A stretch of 64,000 nucleotides of DNA from Pantoea sp. AS-PWVM4 (GTDB lineage Bacteria; Pseudomonadota; Gammaproteobacteria; Enterobacterales; Enterobacteriaceae). The position numbers were made by a program, and so were the translations under genes. The stretch covers positions 92,387 to 156,386 of the forward strand of contig NZ_ASZC01000019.1 of NCBI RefSeq assembly GCF_000468095.1, written 5' to 3'. Positions 7,720 through 15,670 of this stretch are shown here, piece by piece; the stretch's first letter is position 1; every line of letters starts with the position of its first letter. Below the pieces are notes generated by a model. The model was not told where the DNA came from and searched no databases. It saw only the letters and a list, made by a program, of their open reading frames with translations.

Positions 7720-9110
7720 CATTGCTCTCCGTCAAAGCCGTTATTTGCCGCCGTGGCAGCAAACCATTCGCCGCTTTTTTTCACGCTGCGCGTCTGGCTG
7801 GCGAGATCGAGTTGCACAAAACCGTAGCGGTTTTTGTAGCCGTTACACCAGGACCAGTTATCAATAAAGGTCCACATGTGGTAGCCAAGGCAGTGGCTGC
7901 CCTCGGCAATGCCTTTGTGCAGCCACTTCAGGTGATCGGAGATAAAATCGATACGGTATTGGTCGTTAATCTGCCCGTCTTGCGCAAAACGCTGCTCGTT
8001 TTCCACCCCCATGCCGTTCTCGGAAATAAAACAGCGTGGGTTGCCGTAATTCACTCGCAGATTGGTGAGAATGTCATAGATGCCCGGCGGGTAGATTTCC
8101 CAGCCACGATACGGATTCATGGTGCGTCCCGGCATTTCATAATGGTCAAAGAACCACTCCGGCATAAAGGGGGCCGCCGGGTTGACCGCATTTTCGCGGC
8201 ATTTAACCCGCCGAGGTTGATAGTAATTGATACCCAACAGGTCGATTTTTCCTGCCGCGATCAGGGCGCTGTCCCCCGGCAGGCACGCCGGTAATTGATC
8301 GTACTGCTTCAGCAACGCCACCAGATCTGGCGGATACTCCCCCAGCAGCACCGGATCGAGAAAGCTGCGATTAAACAGCAGATCCGCATGATGCGCGGCG
8401 GTAAGGTCGGCAGGGTGTTGAGAACGGGGGTACGACGGTGTCAGGTTAAGAATCACGCCGATCTCGCCGCGATAGTCCCCGGCGCGATACGCACTCACCG
8501 CCGCAGCGTGGGCCAGTACGGTGTGATACGCCACCGTGGCGGCCCGGCGAAAATCGACCACATTGGGATAGTGGAAATCATAAAGATAGCCACCTTCCAC
8601 CGGCACGATCGGCTCGTTAAAGGTGAACCAGTGCAGCACCCGATCGCCGAACAGGTCAAAACAGACCTGCGCGTAGCGACCAAACGCTGTCACCACGTCA
8701 CGGCTCTCCCAACCGCCTTTCTCCTGCATCGCCAGCGGCATATCGAAATGAAACAACGTCAGGAACGGCGTGATGCCCTGCGCCAGTAACTCATCAATCA
8801 CGCGGTTGTAAAACGCCACCGCTTCCGCATTTACCTCACCCGTGCCATCCGGTATTAGCCGCGACCAGCTGATGGAGGTACGAAAACTGTTGTGATTAAG
8901 TTGCTTAAGTAAGGCAATATCCTGCTGCCAGCGCTGGTAAAAGGTCGAGGTGTGCTGTGGCCCGACCTGCTGATGAAAACGCCACGGTTGCTGTGCAAAC
9001 CAGTGGTCCCAGGTGGTGGCGCTTTTTCCGCCGCTATCGCTGGCACCTTCTGTTTGCAGGGCCGAACTGGCACTGCCCCACCAAAAATTCTCAGGAAACT
9101 GATACTTCAT
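7719..9110 (-). CDS. GH1 6-phospho-beta-glucosidase
   Basis: 463-residue glycoside hydrolase family 1 enzyme that cleaves phosphorylated beta-glucosides delivered by the PTS. The acid/base Glu is in TFNEP (near residue 173) and the nucleophile Glu is in CFISENGMG near residue 365. N-terminal FPENFWWGSASSALQTEG and C-terminal WTFIDNWSWCNGYKNRYGF are family hallmarks, and the KKSGEWFAATAANNG end is complete. The start at 9110 has GGAGAG upstream and overlaps the IIC gene by 20 bases, suggesting translational coupling. A second GH1 enzyme lies at 15.7 kb with a different transporter. Confidence 0.92.
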   Translation of the reverse strand: MKYQFPENFWWGSASSALQTEGASDSGGKSATTWDHWFAQQPWRFHQQVGPQHTSTFYQRWQQDIALLKQLNHNSFRTSISWSRLIPDGTGEVNAEAVAFYNRVIDELLAQGITPFLTLFHFDMPLAMQEKGGWESRDVVTAFGRYAQVCFDLFGDRVLHWFTFNEPIVPVEGGYLYDFHYPNVVDFRRAATVAYHTVLAHAAAVSAYRAGDYRGEIGVILNLTPSYPRSQHPADLTAAHHADLLFNRSFLDPVLLGEYPPDLVALLKQYDQLPACLPGDSALIAAGKIDLLGINYYQPRRVKCRENAVNPAAPFMPEWFFDHYEMPGRTMNPYRGWEIYPPGIYDILTNLRVNYGNPRCFISENGMGVENEQRFAQDGQINDQYRIDFISDHLKWLHKGIAEGSHCLGYHMWTFIDNWSWCNGYKNRYGFVQLDLASQTRSVKKSGEWFAATAANNGFDGEQ

Positions 9111-10437
9111 TACGTTTCTCTCCGGATTGAGTTGTCGCCGCCTGTTCCTGGGCTTTTTGTTCTTCAGATTTCATCAGGGAACGCTCATACGCACGCAGGA
9201 AAGGCAGGTACATCAGGGCTGACATCACCATGCAAATCAGGCACATCACCACCGGACTGATCGCCCAGTTGGCAGCCCAGGATGCACCAATTGGTGCCGG
9301 TGTGGTCCAGGGCGTGAGCGACACCACCTGGGCCAGCCAGCCCATCCTGGTGGCGGTCCAGGCGAGGATGGCGTTAACCATCGGTACGCAGACAAAGGGG
9401 ATAAACATCATCGGATTCATAATGATCGGCGCGCCGAACATTATCGGTTCATTGATGTTGAAGAAGCTCGGCACGATACCCATTTTGCCAATGGTACGCA
9501 GATGGGTGGTGCGGCTGCGTAACAGCAGGAAAGCCAGCGGTAAGGTGGAACCCACCCCCCCGATCAACAGGTAATGATCCCAGAATCCCTGAAGGTAGAT
9601 GTGCGGCAACGCGGTGCCCGCCGCCAGCGCCGCCTGGTTAGCGGAGAGGTTAGCCATCCAGAATGGGTTCATAATCCCGGTGACGATCAAGGCCCCGTGA
9701 ATACCGGCAAACCAGAACAACTGACAAAGCAGCACCGACAACAAGATCGCTGGCAGCGAGTCAGACGCCGACACCAGCGGCTCAAGCAGATGCATAATCG
9801 CTTCGGGAATAATCATCCCGGTCTGCGCCTGGATAAACAGATTGAGCGGGTGCAGCGTGCCAATGATCACCACCACCGGGATCAGGATTTCAAAAGAACG
9901 AGCCACACCGGTTGGGACTTCTTTGGGTAAGCGGATGGTGATGTTGTTGTGCTTCAGCCAGGCGTAAACCCGCGTCGAATAAATCGCTGTGATCAACGCG
10001 GTAAAAATCCCCTGCCCGGATAAATAGGCTGTGGAGATAGTACCGTTGGAGTAAGGTGCGGCCACCAGCAGAAACGCCATAAAGGCCAGCAACCCCGACA
10101 TCACCGGATCGAGCGAAAACTGCCGCCCGAGGCTTGCACCAATCCCCACCGAGATAAAAAAGGTCATGACCCCCATGCTGAGGTAAAACGGCAACATCAG
10201 TTGCTCACGGTAAGTCGCGGAAAAATCCAGCCAGGCACGGGCAAAGCCGTTGGTGGTGGTGGCCGAGAATGGCGGGAAGATAAATACCAGCATGAAAGAA
10301 CCGATAATCATAAACGGCAGCGCGGCAGTAAAGCCGTCGCGGATCGCTATGATGTATTTCTGTTGCCCGAGACGTCCGGCCAGCGGCGTGATCGCTTTTT
10401 CGATAACGCCAATCATCGACTGATATAACGAACTCAT
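9091..10437 (-). CDS. PTS cellobiose-type IIC permease
   Basis: 448-residue membrane component of a Lac-family PTS (ChbC/CelB-like) with about ten hydrophobic segments. It forms the sugar channel and binds the substrate while IIB phosphorylates it. Landmarks are ITPLAGRLGQQKYIIAIRDG at the N-terminus and PSFFNINEPIMFGAPIIMNP near residue 325, the conserved IIC sugar-binding region. I chose ATG at 10437 (AAGG seven bases upstream) over an upstream in-frame ATG inside the IIB gene end. It lies between IIB (10 bases upstream) and the GH1 gene (overlapping). Confidence 0.92.
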   Translation of the reverse strand: MSSLYQSMIGVIEKAITPLAGRLGQQKYIIAIRDGFTAALPFMIIGSFMLVFIFPPFSATTTNGFARAWLDFSATYREQLMLPFYLSMGVMTFFISVGIGASLGRQFSLDPVMSGLLAFMAFLLVAAPYSNGTISTAYLSGQGIFTALITAIYSTRVYAWLKHNNITIRLPKEVPTGVARSFEILIPVVVIIGTLHPLNLFIQAQTGMIIPEAIMHLLEPLVSASDSLPAILLSVLLCQLFWFAGIHGALIVTGIMNPFWMANLSANQAALAAGTALPHIYLQGFWDHYLLIGGVGSTLPLAFLLLRSRTTHLRTIGKMGIVPSFFNINEPIMFGAPIIMNPMMFIPFVCVPMVNAILAWTATRMGWLAQVVSLTPWTTPAPIGASWAANWAISPVVMCLICMVMSALMYLPFLRAYERSLMKSEEQKAQEQAATTQSGEKRNEVSVS

Positions 10438-10447
10438 ACCATCACCT

Positions 10448-10771
10448 TTATTCGTGAGCCGCCTCAATAAGCGAAAGCGCGAAATCCAGCACTTTGTCGC
10501 CGCGCTGCATACCGTAGTCCATCATCTCGATTGGCTGGACAGGGATCCCGGCGCTTGCCGCTTTGTCGGCCAGCGTTTTCAGCATGTATTTCACCTGAGG
10601 TCCCAGCAGCACCACCTGATAACGCGCAAACTGCTCGTCAAATTCGGTCACGCCATACGCATCAATTTCAACGGCCAGACCGCGTTCCTGTGCCACTTCT
10701 TTCATTTTGCGTACCAGCATGCTGGTGGACATCCCCGCCGAACAACACAACATAATCCTGATCATCGTCAT
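10448..10771 (-). CDS. PTS cellobiose-type IIB protein
   Basis: 107-residue cytosolic phosphotransfer protein of the ChbB/CelA family. It carries the phospho-Cys loop CCSAGMSTSM at residues 9-18, with C10 as the likely phosphorylated residue. It is the first gene of the operon. ATG at 10771 or 10765 can serve as start (AAGGA just upstream). A palindromic operator lies about 50 bases before it and a LacI regulator is divergent, so the whole IIB-IIC-GH1-IIA operon is probably repressed until a beta-glucoside is present. Confidence 0.93.
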   Translation of the reverse strand: MTMIRIMLCCSAGMSTSMLVRKMKEVAQERGLAVEIDAYGVTEFDEQFARYQVVLLGPQVKYMLKTLADKAASAGIPVQPIEMMDYGMQRGDKVLDFALSLIEAAHE

Positions 10772-10818
10772 CCATCCTTAAAGCTATGCCTCAATGTGGT
10801 TACGATTGGATATCATAC

Positions 10819-10832
10819 GGAAACCGGTTTCC
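10819..10832. promoter_or_regulatory. Operator O1 for the AscG-like LacI regulator
   Basis: GGAAACCGGTTTCC, a perfect 14-base palindrome with a central CG. On the minus strand it overlaps the region just upstream of a TATGAT -10-like box of the IIB operon. It resembles the AscG/GalR type of operator. A near-identical second copy lies in front of the divergent regulator. Confidence 0.75.
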
Positions 10833-10847
10833 ATGAAAGGTTGAACG

Positions 10848-10869
10848 AAGTGTGACCCGCATCAATTTC
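10848..10869. promoter_or_regulatory. Possible CRP site
   Basis: TGTGA-N6-TCAAT: the left half is perfect, the right half partial, and flanking A/T bases match the 22-base CRP consensus in about 14 positions. It is placed upstream of O1 for the IIB operon, as expected for catabolite control of a PTS operon. Weak on its own. Confidence 0.35.
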
Positions 10870-10924
10870 TGATAAATCGGCGCTTTTTTTATTAGATTCG
10901 CATCACAAAACATCATTATTTCAA

Positions 10925-10999
10925 CCCGTAGCGGCGCGATTTATCGCGCGGTTTTTTAACTATGCCAAAATGACGCGCAATAAATCTCGCCGCTACGGG
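10925..10999. repeat. Inverted-repeat element, copy 1 of 3 (REP/BIME-like)
   Basis: Two 25-base arms (10925-10949 and 10975-10999), inverted with two mismatches, around a 25-base spacer. The arm core is GTAGCGGCGCGATTTATCGC. The same element occurs at 32556 and 50260, always between genes. Here it sits inside the divergent region between the PTS operon and its regulator. No transposase or reading frame is inside it. Confidence 0.85.
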
Positions 11000-11021
11000 A
11001 TGGTGATTTTGCGCAAAAATG

Positions 11022-11059
11022 GAAAACCGGTTTCCAACAATCAGGGAAGTCGTTATACT
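11022..11059 (+). promoter_or_regulatory. Operator O2 and promoter of the AscG-like regulator
   Basis: GAAAACCGGTTTCC at 11022-11035 differs from the perfect palindrome O1 at one position. It overlaps a candidate -35 (TTTCCA, 11031-11036), spaced 17 bases from TATACT (11054-11059). This arrangement predicts autorepression of the regulator. Confidence 0.6.
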
Positions 11060-11099
11060 TCTGCTGGCTAAAGTTTGCTCAGGGTTTCCGGAGAGAAAG

Positions 11100-12041
11100 A
11101 TGTCTACGATCAACGATGTATCGCGCTTAGCTGGGGTGTCAAAAGCCACGGTTTCTCGGGTGTTGAGTGGTTCGCGCGGAGTGAAGGAAGCCAGCCGTCA
11201 GGCAGTGCTCAAAGCGGTTGACGAACTCAAGTATCGACCTAACGTTATTGCTCAGTCACTCTTCAGTCAGTCTACCGGTTGTATTGGCGTCATCTGCGCC
11301 CAGGAAAACATCAACCAAACTACCGGCTACCTGTATGCGCTGGAAAAACAACTCAGCCAGCACCAGAAACATCTCCTGTTACGCTTCGCCAACAACAAAG
11401 CCGATGTGTTACATGCGCTCGATGAACTGAGCTGTGGCTTGTGCGATGACGTGCTGATCATTGGCGCGCGCTTCCCGCTCGATATCCAGGATGACAATGT
11501 GATTCTGGTCGATTGTGCCGAAACTGACTGGCCCAACAGCATCCAGTTTGACCACGGTTTTGCCGCTGAGACCGCCTGTAACTATCTGATCAGCCAGGGT
11601 AAGCGCCAGATTGCTTTGATCTATCCCGAGGCCGGTAACGCAGGCGAGCAGGTACTGAGTGGTTATAAGCTCGCGCTGGAAAATAACCTCCTGCCCTATA
11701 ATCGTAATCTGGTGTTTATGGATGCGCCCTCTGCATCGGTCGCGCTTCAGGTGCTGCTCAACAATGCCAGTACCCTGAATTTTAATGCGTTGTTGACGGC
11801 CAACGACCAGGAAGCACAACAGGTTATTGCCCAGCTACAGGCCTTTAATAAATCGGTGCCGGGCGACATTATGGTGTTCAGCCTGGCCGGTTCAGTCCAT
11901 TTACCGGGCATTCCCACCATTCCAGCCATTGAGTATTCACTGGATGCGATGGCAGCCAGAATTGTTGGTTGGCTGACGAGAAAGACGCAAGATATGTTGG
12001 GTTCCTGTACGTTACGCGGAAACTTAATCATTCCGCGCTGA
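11100..12041 (+). CDS. LacI-family regulator, AscG/GalR-like
   Basis: 313-residue repressor. The HTH is STINDVSRLAGVSKATVSRVL at the very N-terminus, followed by the hinge KYRPNVIAQSLFSQS and an effector domain starting at GCIGVICAQENI. The start is ATG at 11100 behind CCGGAGAGAA; in-frame upstream codons have no ribosome site. It is divergent from the cellobiose-type PTS operon and flanked by two GGAAACCGGTTTCC-type operators, so it should repress that operon and itself. It is followed 25 bases later by the M24 gene, which may be co-transcribed. Confidence 0.9.
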   Translation: MSTINDVSRLAGVSKATVSRVLSGSRGVKEASRQAVLKAVDELKYRPNVIAQSLFSQSTGCIGVICAQENINQTTGYLYALEKQLSQHQKHLLLRFANNKADVLHALDELSCGLCDDVLIIGARFPLDIQDDNVILVDCAETDWPNSIQFDHGFAAETACNYLISQGKRQIALIYPEAGNAGEQVLSGYKLALENNLLPYNRNLVFMDAPSASVALQVLLNNASTLNFNALLTANDQEAQQVIAQLQAFNKSVPGDIMVFSLAGSVHLPGIPTIPAIEYSLDAMAARIVGWLTRKTQDMLGSCTLRGNLIIPR

Positions 12042-12066
12042 CACCACCGGAGTGAGGAGACGGATA

Positions 12067-13452
12067 ATGACGCAGCAGTATGAATACAGGCTCACCCGCA
12101 TACCGGCACCGCCGACGTTTACGGATGCGCGCTCCGTAATCATCCCGGATGCCGTGATGCAGCAACGTCTCGCTGCACTCCTTCAGCGCATGAACGCACA
12201 ACAACTGGATTACCTGGTCATTTACGCGGATAAAGAACATGGCGGAAACTTTGAGTATCTCGCCGGTTTTATCCCACGTTTTGAGGAAGCCCTGCTGGTG
12301 GTCAGCGTGGGCGGCTCTCTCAGCTACATCATGGGCAATGAGAACCTCAAGTTGGTGCCGTTTGCCCGCAACCCCGGCACCTGCCTGCACGCCCCGATTT
12401 TCTCCCTGCCAAATCAACCGATGGATGGCGACCAACCACTACACAAGCTGCTGGCAAGCTGTGGTATCGGCACCACGAGTCGCACCGGGATCGTCGGCTG
12501 GAAATTGTTCGCCGATCTCGCGCTGTTTGATGTCCCGACATTTGTCGCCGATGCGGTATTTCAGGCTTCCGGTGGCAAACAACGTGTCAGCAACGCGACC
12601 GGGTTGTTTATCTCCCCGCACGACGGGGTGCGTATCCGGAACCGCGCGGCTGAAGTCGCCTTCTATGAATACGGTGCCAATCTGGCATCGGGCAGCCTGC
12701 TCAACGCGCTGGATACGGTGGAAATCGGCCTGAGTGAAAAAGCCATTGGACAACGGCTGGCCGCCTCAGGACAACCGAACAATGTCATCAGTATCGCCGC
12801 CACCGGTGACCGTTTCAGCCATGCCACTCTTTATCCCCGCGACAAATTGATCGCGCTGGGTGACCGCTTTTCCCTGACGGTCGGTTACAAAGGCGGGCTG
12901 AGCAGCAGAGCCGCGTATGTGGCGACCTGCGCTGACGATCTCCCCGCGCAAGTGGCGGATTACCTCACACGCGTGGCGGTGCCCTACTACCACACGGTGG
13001 TCAGTTGGCTGGAGCGTCTCAAATGCGGCATCACCGGCGGTGAACTGTATCAGACGGTAGAAAATGTGTTGCCGAAGGAGCGCTGGCACTGGCATCTGAA
13101 TCCTGGGCATCTGGTGGCCGATGAAGAGTGGCTGTGCTCGCCCGTCAGTGCAGGGTCCAGCGCGGTGTTAAGCAGTGGCATGTTATTGCAGATCGATATC
13201 ATCCCTTCAGTGCCGGGCTACGCAGGATGCAGCATCGAAGATACGGTGGCGCTGGCAGATGCACAGCTGCAACAGGAGATTGCGGCGAGCTACCCGCAGG
13301 TCTGGCAGCGGATGCAGGCACGGCGGCGCTATGTCGAACAGGTGCTGCATATCAGGCTGCATCAGGATGTGTTGTTGCTGTCGAATACGGTAGGTTATTT
13401 GCGCCCCTGGCTGCTGGATAAGACTCAGGCGCTGGTGAAGGCGGCAACCTGA
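12067..13452 (+). CDS. M24-family (creatinase/aminopeptidase P-like) protein, probably inactive as a metallopeptidase
   Basis: 461 residues. A creatinase-type N-terminal domain (about 30-190) is followed by a pita-bread domain (about 195-440). Of the five metal ligands expected in M24, the two Asp positions are replaced: VDAG-like becomes LTVGYKG and SDITR-like becomes GLSSRAAYV. The region with the first Glu reads LLQIDIIPS. The His in LNPGHLVADE and the last Glu in SIEDTVAL remain. Start ATG 12067 has GAGGAG upstream. It follows the AscG-like regulator and precedes the BglF system. It could be a binding protein or an enzyme with other chemistry. Confidence 0.75.
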   Translation: MTQQYEYRLTRIPAPPTFTDARSVIIPDAVMQQRLAALLQRMNAQQLDYLVIYADKEHGGNFEYLAGFIPRFEEALLVVSVGGSLSYIMGNENLKLVPFARNPGTCLHAPIFSLPNQPMDGDQPLHKLLASCGIGTTSRTGIVGWKLFADLALFDVPTFVADAVFQASGGKQRVSNATGLFISPHDGVRIRNRAAEVAFYEYGANLASGSLLNALDTVEIGLSEKAIGQRLAASGQPNNVISIAATGDRFSHATLYPRDKLIALGDRFSLTVGYKGGLSSRAAYVATCADDLPAQVADYLTRVAVPYYHTVVSWLERLKCGITGGELYQTVENVLPKERWHWHLNPGHLVADEEWLCSPVSAGSSAVLSSGMLLQIDIIPSVPGYAGCSIEDTVALADAQLQQEIAASYPQVWQRMQARRRYVEQVLHIRLHQDVLLLSNTVGYLRPWLLDKTQALVKAAT

Positions 13453-13477
13453 ATCCGAACGATTTTCCTATTACCCA

Positions 13478-13500
13478 CACCGTTTGCGGTGAGCGTTTTT
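13478..13500 (+). terminator. Possible terminator after the M24 gene
   Basis: CACCG-TTTG-CGGTG stem followed by AGCGTTTTT, 25 bases after the M24 stop. The stem is short, so strength is uncertain. It would separate the M24 transcript from the BglF operon. Confidence 0.45.
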
Positions 13501-13689
13501 AGCCGCAGACGTGCGCTACCCCATCTGAATTATCATATTTTCATATAGATGAAGATGATTTCTCGGTAATCTCCTGTCTGATGCGCTGAGAAATAATTGC
13601 GCAGCTTCACAATTTTTATTATTAGTAATTGCCAATGTTGCAGAGCGTGCTGAATACTCCCGCCGCAACATCCACATACGTTTTATTGC

Positions 13690-13718
13690 GGCGTGCTACT
13701 GCTTCGGCAGGCAAGACC
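13690..13718 (+). promoter_or_regulatory. RAT (ribonucleic antiterminator) site
   Basis: A 29-base element with core GCTACTGC...GGCAGGCAAGACC. It matches the remembered E. coli bgl RAT consensus at about 22 of 29 positions. Its last six bases (AAGACC, 13713-13718) are also the first stem strand of the terminator that follows, the mutually exclusive arrangement used by BglG/LicT proteins. The licT gene lies at the end of the same operon. A promoter is probably just upstream; TTGCGC near 13596 with an AT-rich -10 is a weak candidate. Confidence 0.85.
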
Positions 13719-13779
13719 AAAATAAAAATGCCAGCTCCAGTCTTTTCTGGAGTGCATTTTTGTTTTGGTCTTTTTTTTT
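13713..13779 (+). terminator. Conditional terminator controlled by LicT
   Basis: Long hairpin: AAGACCAAAA at 13713-13722 pairs with TTTTGGTCTT at 13763-13772, and the inner stem CTCCAG pairs with CTGGAG. It is followed by nine T residues (13771-13779). It stands just before the PTS gene and overlaps the RAT site, so bound LicT would block its folding. Confidence 0.88.
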
Positions 13780-13801
13780 GCCTTAACGAAAAGGGAAAAT
13801 G

Positions 13802-15670
13802 ATGAGTCATAACGAGTTAGCTGATGAAATCCTGCGTCTGGTCAACGGAGGCGAAAACATCCGTACCCTGACGCACTGCGCCACCCGACTGCGGATGGAG
13901 TTCAACGATCGTGCTGCGGTCAACAGCGAGCAGATTGAAAAATTACCCGGCGTGATCAGCGTGGTGGAACGCGGTGGACAGTTCCAGATTGTGGTGGGTA
14001 ACGATGTACAACGGGTATTCCGCGTACTGGAAAAAGCCACCAGCGGCAACAAACCTACGACCACGCCCCAGGCCAAACAAGATCGTGGCGGTATCGTTTC
14101 TCAAATCATCAGCGTGATCTCCACCACCTTCACCCCGGTGATCCCGGCGATTACCGGGGCCGGGATGATTAAAGCGCTGCTGGCGATCTGCAAACTCACC
14201 GGAGTGATGAACGAGAGCAGCCCAACGTGGCAGTTGCTGAATATCATCTCCGACGCAGCGTTTTTCTTCCTGCCGGTACTGCTTGCCTATGGCGCGGCAT
14301 TGAAATTCGAATGTAACGCGATTCTGGCGATGACCATTGCCGGCGCGCTGCTGCATCCGGATCTGGGTAAAATGCTCGCCAGCGGCAAGCCGGTGGATTT
14401 CCTCGGTTTGCCGTTCCAGCTGGCGGATTATGCCGGTTCGGTACTGCCCATCATCCTTACCGTCTGGTTGATGTCGTACATCGAACGTTTTGCTGAACGT
14501 GTCTCACCGTCAATCATCAAGTTTTTCGTCAAACCGATGATTATCCTGCTGGTCACCGCACCGCTGGCGCTGGTGGTGGTCGGCCCGCTGGGCATCTGGC
14601 TGAATGATGTCGTTGCCTCCGGCGCGGTGATTATTGACCGTCATGCCAGTTGGCTGATCCCGATGCTGATGGGTGGCTTGCAACCGTTCCTGGTGATCAC
14701 CGGCACCGCCTGGGCGATGACGCCAATCGCCACCGGTCAACTGAGCAAGAACGGTTTTGAAATGATTAACGGCCCCGGCATGCTGGCTTCTAACATCGCG
14801 CAAGGCGCAGCGACCCTTTGCGTGGCGCTGAAAACCCGCAACAAAAACCTGCGTCAGCTCGCGTCTTCCGCTGGCTTCACCGCGTTGCTAGGCATTACCG
14901 AACCTTCGCTGTATGGCGTGACCCTTAAGTTAAAACGACCGCTGATCGCGGCGATGATTGGTGGCGGCTGTGCCGGTATCTATGCCGGGTTAAGTGGCCT
15001 GGTCCGTTATGCGTTCGTCTCCCCCGGACTGGCCGCCCTGCCTGCCTTTATTGGGGCTAACCCGATGAACATCGTTCATGCATTGATCACCTGTGTGATT
15101 GCGATCGTGGTCACCTTCGCCCTGACCTGGATACTGGGTTTTGACGATATCCCTGATGGCGACACTCAGCCCCTCAAAGCCGCACCGGCACCGGTAAACC
15201 TGAAGCCCGGTACCATCATCAGCCCGTTGCGCGGCGAGATGGTGCCATTAGCTGAAGTCAAAGATGATGTGTTCTCCCACGGCCTGCTGGGCCAGGGCGT
15301 GGCGATTCGTCCCGAGGAAGGTGTGTTGCGCGCTCCGGTGAGCGGCAAAGTGATGACCTTCCTGCCCTCCTGCCATGCCGTAGGCCTGATGAGCCACGAT
15401 GGTATGGAAGTGTTGGTGCATATCGGTCTGGATACCGTGGCGCTGGGCGGTCAGCATTTCAGTTCGTCCTTACAGGTGGGCGATGAAGTTCAGGCGGGGG
15501 ATGAGCTGGTGCGTTTCGATCTGGCAGCAATTGCAGCCGCCGGTTATGACCTGATCACACCGGTGGTGATCATTAACAGCGATGAATATGCCGTCACCAC
15601 GGCCCCTGCCGCACCGGTCGATTTCGGCCAGCCGATTATGGAACTCAGTCTCAGGGAGCAGGCCGCATGA
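13802..15670 (+). CDS. bglF: PTS beta-glucoside EIIBCA permease
   Basis: 622-residue three-domain transporter (BglF type) that imports and phosphorylates aryl-beta-glucosides or related sugars. IIB is at about 1-90 with phospho-Cys C26 in LTHCATRLRM. IIC spans about 100-450 with multiple membrane segments and GITEPSLYGV. IIA is at about 475-615 with the accepting His near residue 540 in VLVHIGLDTVAL. The start is ATG 13802 (13799 also possible), as AAGGG is six bases upstream. It lies directly behind the RAT-terminator leader and overlaps the GH1 gene by four bases. In this family unphosphorylated IIB also restrains the antiterminator. Confidence 0.93.
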   Translation: MSHNELADEILRLVNGGENIRTLTHCATRLRMEFNDRAAVNSEQIEKLPGVISVVERGGQFQIVVGNDVQRVFRVLEKATSGNKPTTTPQAKQDRGGIVSQIISVISTTFTPVIPAITGAGMIKALLAICKLTGVMNESSPTWQLLNIISDAAFFFLPVLLAYGAALKFECNAILAMTIAGALLHPDLGKMLASGKPVDFLGLPFQLADYAGSVLPIILTVWLMSYIERFAERVSPSIIKFFVKPMIILLVTAPLALVVVGPLGIWLNDVVASGAVIIDRHASWLIPMLMGGLQPFLVITGTAWAMTPIATGQLSKNGFEMINGPGMLASNIAQGAATLCVALKTRNKNLRQLASSAGFTALLGITEPSLYGVTLKLKRPLIAAMIGGGCAGIYAGLSGLVRYAFVSPGLAALPAFIGANPMNIVHALITCVIAIVVTFALTWILGFDDIPDGDTQPLKAAPAPVNLKPGTIISPLRGEMVPLAEVKDDVFSHGLLGQGVAIRPEEGVLRAPVSGKVMTFLPSCHAVGLMSHDGMEVLVHIGLDTVALGGQHFSSSLQVGDEVQAGDELVRFDLAAIAAAGYDLITPVVIINSDEYAVTTAPAAPVDFGQPIMELSLREQAA

